The position numbers and the translations under genes are program-made. Below the pieces are notes generated by a model. It had not been told where the DNA came from and did not search any database. It saw nothing but the letters and a program-made list of their open reading frames with translations. From contig NZ_JAAAMV010000017.1 of NCBI RefSeq assembly GCF_009909185.1, positions 62,001-126,000 of the forward strand: DNA of 64,000 bases, in the 5' to 3' direction. The stretch comes from Paenibacillus glycinis (GTDB lineage Bacteria > Bacillota > Bacilli > Paenibacillales > Paenibacillaceae). This document shows, piece after piece, positions 44,349-53,595 of the stretch (position 1 is the first letter of the stretch; the number at the start of each line of letters is the position of its first letter).

Positions 44349-44390
44349 AGACCCTTCGTCCGGACTTCTCCGGTCGAAGGGTCTATTTGT
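44349..44390. terminator. Terminator between the YuzB-like and LTA synthase genes
   Basis: AGACCCTTCG pairs with CGAAGGGTCT across a loop that itself contains CCGGACTTCTCCGG. The T-rich flank is weak on the plus strand and AT-rich on the minus strand, so it may serve both convergent genes. Confidence 0.7.
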
Positions 44391-44409
44391 CATTGGTGTC
44401 CCCGTCCGG

Positions 44410-46413
44410 CTATTCGCCGTGCAGGACCGGCACCAAATCATGCTCCACGACGAGGTCCGACGCCTGCAGCTCGTTGCGCGCCTCGTCCGCGCCGGCTTGG
44501 CAGCCGCTCGCATCCGCCAGGGGGCTCCCGTCCGCGAACCGATAGCATTTGCCGTGCTCCGGGAGGCCGTCCTCGGCAGGCAGATAGAGCACGCGTCCGT
44601 CGGTAAACGCGCCGTTGCGGAAGACGACGCGCTTGTCCGGAAGCGGCTGCTCCGTGACAAGCGGCGTGCCGATCATGACCTGATCGCTGCTCGGGATGCC
44701 GAGCAAATGCAGCACGGTCGGCGTGATGTCGAGCTGGCCGCCGACTTGATGATACGTCCCGGCGCGGGCGTCGTCCGGGAGATGGACCAGGAACGGCACG
44801 CCCTTCAGGATGCGGAACCGGTCGGCGTCGCTCAGCTGGCGCCCGAGAAAATGCTCGAACGGCTGCCAGTCCGGTATCGAATTGTCGTGATCGCCGTAGA
44901 ACATGAAGATCGACGTATCCCACAAACCGGCTGCCTTAAGCTCGTCCGCCATTTCGCCGATCGCTGCATCTACATAATGAACCGCTTCCAGATAATCGCC
45001 GAAGATCGTCCCTTTGAACGCGCCGACGTCAAGCGTTTGGACCTTGGCCGGCAGCGTATATGGATGGTGGCTGGACAGCGAGATCAAGAAGGAATAGAAC
45101 GGCTGGCGCTGCGTCTTCATCATCGCGGTCGCCTGCTTGAAGAACGATTTGTCCCCGAGCGACCAGCCGAGCGGCTCGTCGATGACGAACGCGTTCTTGC
45201 TGTAGAACCGGTCGTAGCCCAGCGTGTCGTACATGATGTTGCGGTTCCAGAAGCCGCCGTCGTACGCATGGAACGCATTCGCCGCATAGCCGTTTTCCTT
45301 GAGCGTCCGCGCCATGCTGTCGTAGCCGTGCTGGGCGAACCGGGTGAAGACGGAGCCCGACGGCATCGGCTGAAGCGAGGCGTTGGCGGCCAAATCGGCA
45401 TCGGACGTACGGCCTTGGGCCGTCTGATGGTAGAAATTGTCGAAGTACATCGAGCTGGTCATCAGTTTATTGATGTTCGGCGTCACTTCCTGTCCGTTGA
45501 TCCGCTGTCCGATCACGAAGCTTTGGAAAGCTTCGAGCTGGATCAGAATGACGTTCTTTCCCCGGTAGCGGCCGAACAGCGGATCGGATTCGTCAAGCTG
45601 CCGGCGCGTCTCGCCGCGCGCTTGAAACCACTGCTTCGCTTGCGCAGTCTGCGCAGCCGTCACGCCGTTCCCGTGCAGCCAGTGCTCGTCGGCATACCGG
45701 TACAGATCGTACCCGTGAAAACCGAGCACGCCGGTCACGTTGTACAGGGACATGTTCCACCAATTGCCCGTGAACAGCTCCGACGCCCAGGAAGCCCGGG
45801 CTTTATGGACCGGAACGAACACGAGCGCGAAGCCGACGGCGAACGCGGCCAAGCCGAGCAGCAGCCGGCGCACGACGATTCGGGTCCGCTCCGCGCGGGA
45901 TCGCGCGTACGCGGTTTGCCGAGGAAGACGGTGGCGGCGGAAGCGCTTGCCGAAGAGAACGATGCATCCGAGCGGCAGCAGCAGGAGCCAATCCGCGGCG
46001 AACCAGAGATCTCCGGGGGACAGCAGCGCGCGGATGCTCGCTCCGAGCTCTCCGACCTGCCCGGCCTGCAGCAGGACAGGCACGGTTATGAGATCCTGAA
46101 AGTAGCGAAAATAAACGAGATCGCAATAAACGATTGCCGTGAGGGCGACGTCGAGCGCGATCAGCGCAAGCAGCCGGCCGCGCCACGGCAGCCAGAGCGT
46201 CCAGAACGATACGAGCACCAGCGTCCCGACGGCGACCATCCGGTCATCCCCGTTCATGTCCATGTAGGGTACGTGAACGAGCCGGTCGAACAACGCGAGC
46301 TTGAACAGCATGAGCAGGACGAACGCGAAGAGGTCGAGCCGCAGGAGCGGCGCGGCAAAACGAAACGGCGCCCGCAGACGGCGCCGTTTCATGGGGAGAT
46401 CCGGTATGGTCAT
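44410..46413 (-). CDS. ltaS: Lipoteichoic acid synthase-type sulfatase-fold enzyme
   Basis: A 667-residue enzyme. Five membrane helices in the first ~220 residues lead to an extracytoplasmic sulfatase-fold domain. Catalytic features match LtaS: Glu in IQLEAFQSF, Thr in AQGRTSDAD, and the metal pair in YGDHDNSIP. It polymerises glycerol-phosphate from phosphatidylglycerol. ATG at 46413 follows AAAGGAATG. It is oriented toward YuzB and just behind an RNA methyltransferase gene on the same strand. As in other Paenibacillaceae there may be further paralogues elsewhere; this one could be LtaS or an YfnI/YqgS-like relative. Confidence 0.92.
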   Translation of the reverse strand: MTIPDLPMKRRRLRAPFRFAAPLLRLDLFAFVLLMLFKLALFDRLVHVPYMDMNGDDRMVAVGTLVLVSFWTLWLPWRGRLLALIALDVALTAIVYCDLVYFRYFQDLITVPVLLQAGQVGELGASIRALLSPGDLWFAADWLLLLPLGCIVLFGKRFRRHRLPRQTAYARSRAERTRIVVRRLLLGLAAFAVGFALVFVPVHKARASWASELFTGNWWNMSLYNVTGVLGFHGYDLYRYADEHWLHGNGVTAAQTAQAKQWFQARGETRRQLDESDPLFGRYRGKNVILIQLEAFQSFVIGQRINGQEVTPNINKLMTSSMYFDNFYHQTAQGRTSDADLAANASLQPMPSGSVFTRFAQHGYDSMARTLKENGYAANAFHAYDGGFWNRNIMYDTLGYDRFYSKNAFVIDEPLGWSLGDKSFFKQATAMMKTQRQPFYSFLISLSSHHPYTLPAKVQTLDVGAFKGTIFGDYLEAVHYVDAAIGEMADELKAAGLWDTSIFMFYGDHDNSIPDWQPFEHFLGRQLSDADRFRILKGVPFLVHLPDDARAGTYHQVGGQLDITPTVLHLLGIPSSDQVMIGTPLVTEQPLPDKRVVFRNGAFTDGRVLYLPAEDGLPEHGKCYRFADGSPLADASGCQAGADEARNELQASDLVVEHDLVPVLHGE

Positions 46414-46514
46414 GGGATAAGCATTCCTTTCGGGTCGCGTCAAGCAGTTTACAAAAACGCAACATCTTATCCCATTATAGTAGGTTTGCCCGAAGAGTCC
46501 AAACCGCTTCGGCG

Positions 46515-47657
46515 TTAAGACCTGCCGCGCGGCGGCAGCGGACCGAAAAATTGATAGAACGTGCATTCGATGCGGCCGTTGAACAGCTTGCGCCGCTTGT
46601 CCGACTTGCGGCCGATCGTCTCCTCGAACGTGCGCGACTGGGTCAGCGCGAACGTGGACCAGGTCGGCAGGTACAGCATGCTGAGGCCGAGCTGGCGGAC
46701 GGCTTTCTCCGCGTCCGTCTCGTCGCCGAGCCGCGAGCCGTACGGCGGATTCGTCACGATGCAGCCGTAATCGCCGTCCGGTTTGATCCGCGATACCGGC
46801 ATTTGCGTCAGCTTGATCTCCTTGGCGAAGCCGGCTTTCTTCACGGCCGCGTCCGCGACCTCCAGGGCGGCCGGATCGATGTCGGAGCCCGCGATCTGCA
46901 GCGGGATATCGTCCTTGACGCTGTCGAAGGCTTCCTCTCGCGCCTGTTCCCAGAGGCTGTCCGGCACGAGCGGCCAGCCTTCGCTGTTGAAGGTGCGCCG
47001 CAAGCCCGGCGCGATGTTCCAGCCGATCATGGCCGCTTCGATCGGAATCGTGCCGGAGCCGCAGAACGGATCATACAGCGGCCGTTCCGGCTGCCAGCGG
47101 CTGAGCAGCACCATCGCCGCCGCCATCGTTTCCTTGAGCGGCGCTTCGGTGACGAGCTTTCGGTAGCCTCGCTTGTGCAGGCCAGGTCCGGTCGTGTCGA
47201 GCGTGATCATGGCGACGTCGTTCAGCAGCCACACCTCGATGACGTACCGGGCGCCGTCCTCTTGAAACCACTCCGTCCCGTAGACGGTTTTCATCTTCTC
47301 GACGACGGCCTTCTTCACGATGCTCTGGCAGGCCGGTACGCTGCTGAGCTGCGATTTGTGCGAGCGTCCTTCCACGGGAAACTCGCCGTCCTCCGGGATC
47401 CACGCGGGCCAGTCGATGGCCTTCGCCCCTTCGAACAGCTCCTCGAAGGTCGTGGCCGGATATTCCGCCATCTTGATCAGCACGCGGTCCGACGTCCGCA
47501 GCCACAGGTTGGCGCGGCAGATATCCGCCGGTCCGCCTCTAAATACGACCCGGCCGTTCTCCACCTTCTGGTCGGTGTAGCCGAGATCCATCAATTCGCG
47601 CGAGACGACCGCTTCCAGCCCCATGGGCGCCGTGGCGATCAACTGCAGGTTGTCCAT
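46515..47657 (-). CDS. THUMP-containing 23S rRNA guanine-N2 methyltransferase, RlmL/YpsC-like
   Basis: A 380-residue methyltransferase. An N-terminal ferredoxin-like/THUMP part binds RNA; the SAM domain has DPFCGSGTIPIEAA and GSDIDPAALEVA, and the catalytic NPPYGSR, a typical N2-guanine methylase motif. The Bacillus counterpart is YpsC, with RlmL as the E. coli relative. ATG at 47657 has GCGGAGGAATAG upstream. An upstream extension of the frame is not supported. About 100 bases separate it from the LTA synthase gene. Confidence 0.93.
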   Translation of the reverse strand: MDNLQLIATAPMGLEAVVSRELMDLGYTDQKVENGRVVFRGGPADICRANLWLRTSDRVLIKMAEYPATTFEELFEGAKAIDWPAWIPEDGEFPVEGRSHKSQLSSVPACQSIVKKAVVEKMKTVYGTEWFQEDGARYVIEVWLLNDVAMITLDTTGPGLHKRGYRKLVTEAPLKETMAAAMVLLSRWQPERPLYDPFCGSGTIPIEAAMIGWNIAPGLRRTFNSEGWPLVPDSLWEQAREEAFDSVKDDIPLQIAGSDIDPAALEVADAAVKKAGFAKEIKLTQMPVSRIKPDGDYGCIVTNPPYGSRLGDETDAEKAVRQLGLSMLYLPTWSTFALTQSRTFEETIGRKSDKRRKLFNGRIECTFYQFFGPLPPRGRS

Positions 47658-47785
47658 TGTTTCTATTCCTCCGCCTTCTTGCTGCTTGTTTTCGATCAGC
47701 GAAAATCTTACAATCAAGTATAGGGCATCCTAGGGATTAATTACAAACGTTACCTGATCGATATGGCGAGAGGAGAGCGAACGAT

Positions 47786-48427
47786 ATGTCGACTGAACAA
47801 GAAGCGACCGAGCGATACGTGGACCGCTTGCTCGGCGAAGACGCGGATTTGGCGCGCGTCCACGCGACGATCGAAGCGAAAGGCATGCCGCAAATCTCGA
47901 TCGCGTCCGGCTACGGCAAGCTGCTGACGATGCTCGTCCGGATGTCGGGGGCCGTCAACGTGCTGGAGATCGGCGCATTGGGGGGCTACAGCGGCATTTG
48001 CCTGGCGAGAGGCTTGCGGGAAGGCGGCCGGCTGACTTCGCTGGAGCTGATGCAGGACTACGCGGATACCGCGCGCGGCAACCTCGAAGCGGCCGGACTC
48101 GGCGACCGCGTGACGTACCTGGTCGGCGATGCGAAGGACAGCTTGGCCGTATTGGAGAAGGAAGGCCGCAAATTCGATTTCTTCTTCATCGATGCGGACA
48201 AGGACAGTTATCCGCACTACCTGGAATGCGCGATCAAGCTCGGCAATCCGGGCGCCGTCATTACGGGCGACAACGCGCTGCTGCACGGCCGGACGATCGA
48301 CGCGGACAAGAACGGCCCGTCCGTCCTGGCGATGCGCGCGTTCAACGAGACGATGCTCGGCGACGAACGGCTGACGGGCACGCTGCTCCCGGCCTACGAC
48401 GGCTTGGCGATCGCGATGATCAAGTAG
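47786..48427 (+). CDS. O-methyltransferase (CCoAOMT family)
   Basis: A 213-residue SAM-dependent methyltransferase. ISIASGYGKLLTMLVRM and VLEIGALGGYSGICLARGL form the SAM site; FDFFFIDADKDSYPHYLE has the metal ligands; ITGDNALLHGR is also conserved. It matches the caffeoyl-CoA/catechol-type family, common in Firmicutes (YrrM/TrmR). It may be the tRNA uridine methylase TrmR, which belongs to this family, or a small-molecule enzyme. ATG follows GAGAGGAG. Divergent to the RlmL-like gene, with a strong terminator behind. Confidence 0.88.
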   Translation: MSTEQEATERYVDRLLGEDADLARVHATIEAKGMPQISIASGYGKLLTMLVRMSGAVNVLEIGALGGYSGICLARGLREGGRLTSLELMQDYADTARGNLEAAGLGDRVTYLVGDAKDSLAVLEKEGRKFDFFFIDADKDSYPHYLECAIKLGNPGAVITGDNALLHGRTIDADKNGPSVLAMRAFNETMLGDERLTGTLLPAYDGLAIAMIK

Positions 48428-48476
48428 CTTCAACGAAAGGGCAACGCTAGCGGACTCATTTGGCTCGTCATACGGA

Positions 48477-48521
48477 AGAGTGCCGGACATTCCCGAAGGG
48501 AGACAGTCCGGCACTCTTTTT
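48477..48521. terminator. Bidirectional terminator
   Basis: AGAGTGCCGGAC (48477-48488) pairs with GTCCGGCACTCT (48506-48517), followed by T residues, between convergent O-methyltransferase and MFS genes. Confidence 0.9.
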
Positions 48522-48543
48522 GCGCTGCGGCGATGATCGGCAG

Positions 48544-49758
48544 CTATTCCTTCAGGACGGCTCCCCGCTTCGAAACCAACGTCCGGCGCACCCACAGCGC
48601 GTTGACGAAGAACATGGCGGACGAGATGAGGAATACCCCGCCGATGCCGGTCCATCCGGAGATCAGCCCGCCGACGATGGGGCCGACCATGTTGCCGAGC
48701 GCGAGCATGCTGCTGTTGATGCTGAAGGCCCGCCCTTCCATGCCGTCCGGCGTAAAGCGGCGCACGAGGGCGTTGACGGACGGGATCAGTCCGCCGAGGA
48801 AGCAGCCCTGCAGCAGCCGGAAGAGCAGCAATTGCCAGACCGTTCCCGCGAACGCCTGCGGAATGAACATCAGGGCGGCGCCGATCAGCGAGATGCCGAG
48901 CACCTTTTCCTGGCCGATCCGGTCGCTGAGCCTGCCCAGCATCGGGGCGGCGACCATGTTGGTGATCCCGGCCGCGGAACTGATGAAGCCGGCCCAGAAG
49001 GCGAGGTTGACGTCCGTTCCGTGCAGCTTCTGCACGTAGAGCGGCATGAGCGGGTTCGGGCCGATCATGGCGAACTGCAGCAGGAACGTGACCGCGAACA
49101 GCGCGGTCAGCTGCGGCACGCCGCTCAGCTGGCGGAACCCGGCGATGATGGAGACGGCCGGCCTCGAGGCGGCGGCGGCCCGGTCGAACCGCTCCTTGAC
49201 GATGAAGAACGCCAGCAGGGAAGCGGCGAACAGCGAGACGCCCGTCAAGTAAAAGATCGGCCGGTAGCCTACCGCATCCGCAAGCAGGCCGCCGAGGAAC
49301 GGGCCCATGATCGTGCCCGCGATGCCGCCGGATTGGAGCGTGCCCATGGCGAAGCCCATTTTTTCCTTCGGCGTGTTGATCGACACCAGCGAAACGGCGG
49401 CGGGATTGAAGCCCGAGATCGTGCCGTTCACCATGCGGAGCAGGAGCAGATGCCAAGGGGAGGTGGCGAACCCCATCAGCACCATGACGATCGCCATGCC
49501 GAACCCCGAGCGGAGCAGCATCATTTTGCGTCCGTACTTGTCCGACAGCTTGCCCCACAGCGGTTGAAACAGGAAGGCGGTGACGAAGTTCCCCGCGAAA
49601 ATAATGCCGGCCCACGTCGCGATCTCATGCTGGTTCGTCATGCCGATCCGCGGGCTTTGCAAGTACAGCGACATGAACGGCATGATCATCGTCATGCCGC
49701 CCATGACCAGAAACTGCCCGATCCACAGCACGGCAAGGTTTTTCTTCCACTGTTCCAT
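48544..49758 (-). CDS. MFS multidrug transporter, 12-helix (MdtG/YttB-like)
   Basis: A 404-residue transporter with 12 predicted helices. PLWGKLSDKYGRKMMLL is motif A of DHA1 antiporters and GGIAGTIMGPFLGGLLAD is motif C. The repeat in the second half (APMLGRLSDRIGQEKVL) confirms the two-fold structure. It is likely a proton-driven drug exporter. ATG follows GGGAGA. No regulator gene is adjacent. Confidence 0.92.
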   Translation of the reverse strand: MEQWKKNLAVLWIGQFLVMGGMTMIMPFMSLYLQSPRIGMTNQHEIATWAGIIFAGNFVTAFLFQPLWGKLSDKYGRKMMLLRSGFGMAIVMVLMGFATSPWHLLLLRMVNGTISGFNPAAVSLVSINTPKEKMGFAMGTLQSGGIAGTIMGPFLGGLLADAVGYRPIFYLTGVSLFAASLLAFFIVKERFDRAAAASRPAVSIIAGFRQLSGVPQLTALFAVTFLLQFAMIGPNPLMPLYVQKLHGTDVNLAFWAGFISSAAGITNMVAAPMLGRLSDRIGQEKVLGISLIGAALMFIPQAFAGTVWQLLLFRLLQGCFLGGLIPSVNALVRRFTPDGMEGRAFSINSSMLALGNMVGPIVGGLISGWTGIGGVFLISSAMFFVNALWVRRTLVSKRGAVLKE

Positions 49759-49893
49759 GCGAATCTCCCATCGATGCGAATATCGTGCGAATCCTAGATC
49801 CCAATTATACCATAGCGAGCGGGAAGTCCAAGAACGGCAGGCGCCAAACCTTACATTGTCATATGTTTGTCAATGATCCTCCGGGCGGGGCGG

Positions 49894-49922
49894 TTGTTAC
49901 GAGTTTGCAAAAAGGGCATAAT
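49894..49922 (+). promoter_or_regulatory. Promoter of hemEHY
   Basis: TTGTTA (49894-49899), a 17-base spacer and CATAAT (49917-49922) lie about 38 bases before the hemE start. I see no Fur or PerR box here. Confidence 0.7.
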
Positions 49923-49959
49923 GGAAACGTAGGGAAAACGATAGAAATGGGGAACTTCA

Positions 49960-51036
49960 ATGAGCTACAACGACCTATTCATCCGGGCTTGCCGGGGAGA
50001 ACGCGTCGATCGCTTACCCGTTTGGTATATGCGGCAGGCGGGACGGTACGATCCCGATTACCGTAAAATAAAAGAAAATTACTCGCTGCTCGAAATTTGC
50101 AAACAGCCGGAACTGGCCGCGGAAGTAACGATGATGCCGGTCAAGAAGCTCGGCGTCGACGCGGCGATTCTTTATTCCGATATCATGAATCCCGTCGCGT
50201 CCATCGGGATCGATTTCGACATCGTCGGGGGCGTCGGACCGGTCATTCATAATCCGATCCGCACGGCGGAGGACATCGCGAAGCTGACGCCGATCGACGT
50301 GGAAGGCGATTTGTCCCACGTGCTCGAGACGATTCGCATCCTGGACCGCGAGCTCGAAGTGCCGCTGATCACGTTCGCCGGCGCGCCGTTCACGATCGCG
50401 AGCTATCTGATCGAAGGCCGTCCGTCCAAATCGTATATCAAGACGAAGACGATGATGTACTCGGAACCGAAGCTGTGGTTCTCGCTGATGGACAAGCTCG
50501 GGGACATGGCCATCGCTTATTTGCGCGCGCATATGGCCGCCGGCGGCAAGGCGTTCCAGCTGTTCGACAGCTGGGTCGGCGCGCTCGCTCCGCGCGATTT
50601 CGCCACGTACGTGCTGCCGACGATCGAGCGGATCTTCGGCGAGCTGTCCGACCTGCCGCAGCCGAAAATCTATTTCCCGGGCGTCGCGTCCGGCGAGCTG
50701 CTGCCGACGCTCGGCAAGGTGAAGGCCGACATTATCGGGCTGGACTGGCGCGTGTCGATCGCGGAAGGCCGCCGCAGGCTCGGCGGAGAGTTCGGCGTGC
50801 AGGGCAACCTCGACCCCTACCTGCTGACCGCCCCGACGGCCGTCATCCAAGAACACGCGAAGGCGATCATCGACGAAGGCATCAAGGAACCGAAGTACGT
50901 CTTCAACCTCGGTCACGGGCTCTTTCCGGAAGCGCCGCTCGACAAGCTGCGCGAGCTGACCGACTACGTGCATGATTATTCCGCGCGGGCGATATCCGCC
51001 CTCGGACGGGAACAGGAGGAAGTCGCCCATGGCTAA
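49960..51036 (+). CDS. hemE: Uroporphyrinogen decarboxylase
   Basis: A 358-residue enzyme that removes four carboxyl groups from uroporphyrinogen III to make coproporphyrinogen III. Diagnostic are PVWYMRQAGRYDPDYR at the N-terminus, ILYSDIMNP with the catalytic Asp, FAGAPFTIASYLIEG and FNLGHGLFPEAP. First gene of the haem operon hemE-hemH-hemY; the ferrochelatase ATG overlaps its end. ATG has GGGGAAC upstream. Confidence 0.97.
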   Translation: MSYNDLFIRACRGERVDRLPVWYMRQAGRYDPDYRKIKENYSLLEICKQPELAAEVTMMPVKKLGVDAAILYSDIMNPVASIGIDFDIVGGVGPVIHNPIRTAEDIAKLTPIDVEGDLSHVLETIRILDRELEVPLITFAGAPFTIASYLIEGRPSKSYIKTKTMMYSEPKLWFSLMDKLGDMAIAYLRAHMAAGGKAFQLFDSWVGALAPRDFATYVLPTIERIFGELSDLPQPKIYFPGVASGELLPTLGKVKADIIGLDWRVSIAEGRRRLGGEFGVQGNLDPYLLTAPTAVIQEHAKAIIDEGIKEPKYVFNLGHGLFPEAPLDKLRELTDYVHDYSARAISALGREQEEVAHG

Positions 51037-51970
51037 CGCGAAAATCGGCGTGCTCGTCATGTCTTACGGAACGCCCGAAAGCATGGACGGCATCGAAGAA
51101 TATTACACGCATATCCGCAGGGGGCATGCCCCGACGCCGGAACAGCTCGCGGAGCTGACCGCCCGGTACGACGCGGTCGTAGGCGGGGTATTCCCGCTTC
51201 GCGAGAACACGAATCGCCAGGCGGAAGGCCTGCAGGAAGCATTGGATGCCGCGGCGCCGGGCCGGTACAGCGTCTATCAAGGACTCAAGCATGCGCGTCC
51301 GTACATCGAAGACGGCGTCGAAGCGATGGCCGCCGCGGGCATCAAGCAGGCGGTGGGCATCGTGCTTGCGCCGCATTACTCGACGATGAGCGTCGGCAGC
51401 TACATGTCGCGCGCGCAAGAGAAAGCCGAGCAGCTGGGCGTCGCGTTCCGGGCGATCGAAAGCTACCACCTGCATCCGAAGCTGGTCGAAGCGCTCGTGA
51501 AGCGGGTAAGAGACGCGCATGCCGAGCTCGCCGGGCTGACGGGCGAAGGCCAGCCGATCAAGGTGCTGTTCAGCGCCCACAGCCTGCCCGTGCGGATTCG
51601 CGAGGCAAACGATCCGTATGAGCAGCAGCTGCTAGACACCTCTTCGCTTGTCGCGGAAGGCGCCGGCGTGACGGATTGGGGATTCACGTGGCAAAGCGCG
51701 GGTCGCACCCGCGAGCCATGGCTTGGCCCGGACATCCTCGAGACGCTGAAGGAGACGGCGGAGGCGGGTTACAAAGGCGTGCTGTCCGCTCCGATCGGAT
51801 TCGTATCGGAGCATCTGGAGGTGCTCTACGATATCGACATCGAAGCGCAGGCCGCGGCCAAGGAGCTCGGCGTCCGGCTGGTCCGCATCGATATGCTGGG
51901 GACGGACCCGCTGTATATGGAGACGCTGGCGGACAGCATCGAGCAGGCCAGCCGGGCAGTTTACGTCTAA
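51029..51970 (+). CDS. hemH: Coproporphyrin ferrochelatase
   Basis: A 313-residue enzyme, Bacillus HemH (CpfC) length. It inserts iron into coproporphyrin III. The catalytic His is in FSAHSLPVR and the Glu in FVSEHLEVLYD; GVLVMSYGTPESMDGIEEYYTHIRRG is the usual start. ATG 51029 lies behind CAGGAGGAAG and overlaps the hemE stop by eight bases. A long alternative frame from 50972 is in the same phase but has no site. Confidence 0.96.
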   Translation: MANAKIGVLVMSYGTPESMDGIEEYYTHIRRGHAPTPEQLAELTARYDAVVGGVFPLRENTNRQAEGLQEALDAAAPGRYSVYQGLKHARPYIEDGVEAMAAAGIKQAVGIVLAPHYSTMSVGSYMSRAQEKAEQLGVAFRAIESYHLHPKLVEALVKRVRDAHAELAGLTGEGQPIKVLFSAHSLPVRIREANDPYEQQLLDTSSLVAEGAGVTDWGFTWQSAGRTREPWLGPDILETLKETAEAGYKGVLSAPIGFVSEHLEVLYDIDIEAQAAAKELGVRLVRIDMLGTDPLYMETLADSIEQASRAVYV

Positions 51971-52005
51971 TGGGGTTCGACATGGATAGAGGAGATGACT
52001 CGCGC

Positions 52006-53472
52006 ATGCGGAGTAACGGTAAGCTGGATCGTTTTGTCGTCATCGGCGGCGGGATCAGCGGACTCAGCTCCGCTTTTTATTTGTTGAAGGAAGCGGAGCT
52101 GCGGGGACGAGAGGCGCATATTACGATCGTCGATCCGGCGGAGCGGATCGGCGGAAAAATCAACACCCTGCGCAAGCAGGGCTTCGTGATCGAGAAAGGG
52201 CCGGATTCGTTTTTGGCGCGCAAGACGCCGATCATCGACCTGGCTTTCGACCTGGGCATTCAAGACGAGCTCACGGGCACGAACCCGGCCGCGAAGAAGA
52301 CGTACATCCTGCACCGCGGCAAGCTGCATCCCATGCCCCCGGGCCTCGTGCTCGGCGTGCCGACCGAGATCATGCCCTTCGCCAAGACGGGCCTGCTGTC
52401 CTGGGGCGGCAAGCTGCGGGCGATGCTTGATTTCGTGCTTCCCGCCAGCAAGGCGGAAGGCGACGAATCCGTCGGTTCGTTCCTGAGCCGGCGCGTCGGC
52501 GCGGAAGTGACGGAACGCATCGCGGAACCGCTGCTGGCGGGCATTTACGCGGGAGACTTGTCCAAGCTGAGCCTGCAATCGACATTCCCGCAGTTCCGGG
52601 AAGCGGAGATGCGCCACGGCAGCCTCATTCGCGGCACGCGCGCCAACAAACGCAAGGGCGCCGCGGCGCCGGCCGCGCCGAGCAAGCTGCCGAAGCAGCT
52701 GCAGCGCAGCATGTTCTTGACGTTCAAGAACGGCTTGTCGACGATGCTGGAGGCGCTGAACGAGGCGCTCGCCGGCGCCGAGCGCCGGATGGGGCGGTCG
52801 GCGGTCGCGTTCAGGCAGAACGACAAGGAGGATATCGAGCAAGGAGCGGCGCCGTACGAGGTACTGCTAAGCGATGGCGAGATTCTCTCCGCGGACGGGA
52901 TCGTCATCACCTCGCCGGCCTCCGAGGCCGCGGACCTGCTTGAGCCGCATATGCCGGTGGATGCGCTCCGCGCGGTCAAGTACGTCTCGGTCGCGAACGT
53001 CGTCATGGCGTTCGACAAGGCCTCGTTCGGCGTCGAGTTCGACGGCTCGGGCTTCGTCGTGCCGCGCTCCGAGGGAACCACGATCACGGCGTGCACGTGG
53101 ACGTCGGCCAAATGGCTGCATGCCAGCCCGGGCGACAAGGTGCTGCTGCGCTGCTACGTCGGCCGCGCGGGCGACGAGGAAGTCGTCGACCTGCCCGACG
53201 AGGCGCTGGAGGAAGCAGTGCGCCGCGACATTCGGGGCGTGCTCGGGGTCACGGCGGAGCCGCTGTTCACGGAGATTACGCGGCTTCACCGCTCCATGCC
53301 GCAATATCCGGTCGGCCATGCGCAGGCAACCGCCAAGCTGCGGGCGCAGCTGCGCTCGACGATGCCGGGCGTCTGGATCGCCGGCGCGGCGTTCGACGGC
53401 GTGGGGCTGCCGGATTGCATCCGGCAAGGCAAGGAGTCGGCGTCTATCGTGTACCGCGCGATCGACCGCTGA
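52006..53472 (+). CDS. hemY: Coproporphyrinogen III oxidase (HemY/CgoX type)
   Basis: A 488-residue FAD enzyme that oxidises coproporphyrinogen III to coproporphyrin III in the Gram-positive haem route. The FAD motif VVIGGGISGLSSAFYLL is at the start; RIGGKINTLRKQGFVIEKGPDSF, LLAGIYAGDLSKLSLQSTFPQF and AGAAFDGVGLPDCI match Bacillus HemY along its length. The ATG at 52006 behind AGAGGAG is preferred; ATG 51970, which overlaps the hemH stop, and 51982 are possible. Last gene of the operon, followed by two hairpins. Confidence 0.95.
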   Translation: MRSNGKLDRFVVIGGGISGLSSAFYLLKEAELRGREAHITIVDPAERIGGKINTLRKQGFVIEKGPDSFLARKTPIIDLAFDLGIQDELTGTNPAAKKTYILHRGKLHPMPPGLVLGVPTEIMPFAKTGLLSWGGKLRAMLDFVLPASKAEGDESVGSFLSRRVGAEVTERIAEPLLAGIYAGDLSKLSLQSTFPQFREAEMRHGSLIRGTRANKRKGAAAPAAPSKLPKQLQRSMFLTFKNGLSTMLEALNEALAGAERRMGRSAVAFRQNDKEDIEQGAAPYEVLLSDGEILSADGIVITSPASEAADLLEPHMPVDALRAVKYVSVANVVMAFDKASFGVEFDGSGFVVPRSEGTTITACTWTSAKWLHASPGDKVLLRCYVGRAGDEEVVDLPDEALEEAVRRDIRGVLGVTAEPLFTEITRLHRSMPQYPVGHAQATAKLRAQLRSTMPGVWIAGAAFDGVGLPDCIRQGKESASIVYRAIDR

Positions 53473-53488
53473 GGGGTACGATATTCAA

Positions 53489-53524
53489 TTGGCGATCAAG
53501 CGGGGCATCCCGCTTGATCGCCAA
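53489..53524 (+). other. Perfect 16-bp hairpin behind hemY
   Basis: Positions 53489-53504 pair perfectly with 53509-53524 around GCAT. No T run follows directly, so this is not a classical terminator by itself; the next hairpin starts four bases later. Confidence 0.9.
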
Positions 53525-53527
53525 TCC

Positions 53528-53572
53528 AAAAAGGACGAAGCGGATGCGCGTTGCATCTGCTTCGTCCTTTTT
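53528..53572. terminator. Bidirectional terminator of hemEHY and the pgpA-like gene
   Basis: A nearly perfect stem (AAAAAGGACGAAGC facing GCTTCGTCCTTTTT) with the inner pair GATGC/GCATC has A residues on one side and T residues on the other. Confidence 0.95.
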
Positions 53573-53595
53573 AACGTGCCTTCGGGCGCGACGCC

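Noticed and set aside
44419-46518. A 699-codon open frame opposite the LTA synthase
   Set aside because: The LTA synthase active-site motifs and membrane helices are clear on the minus strand; the other frame is a shadow.
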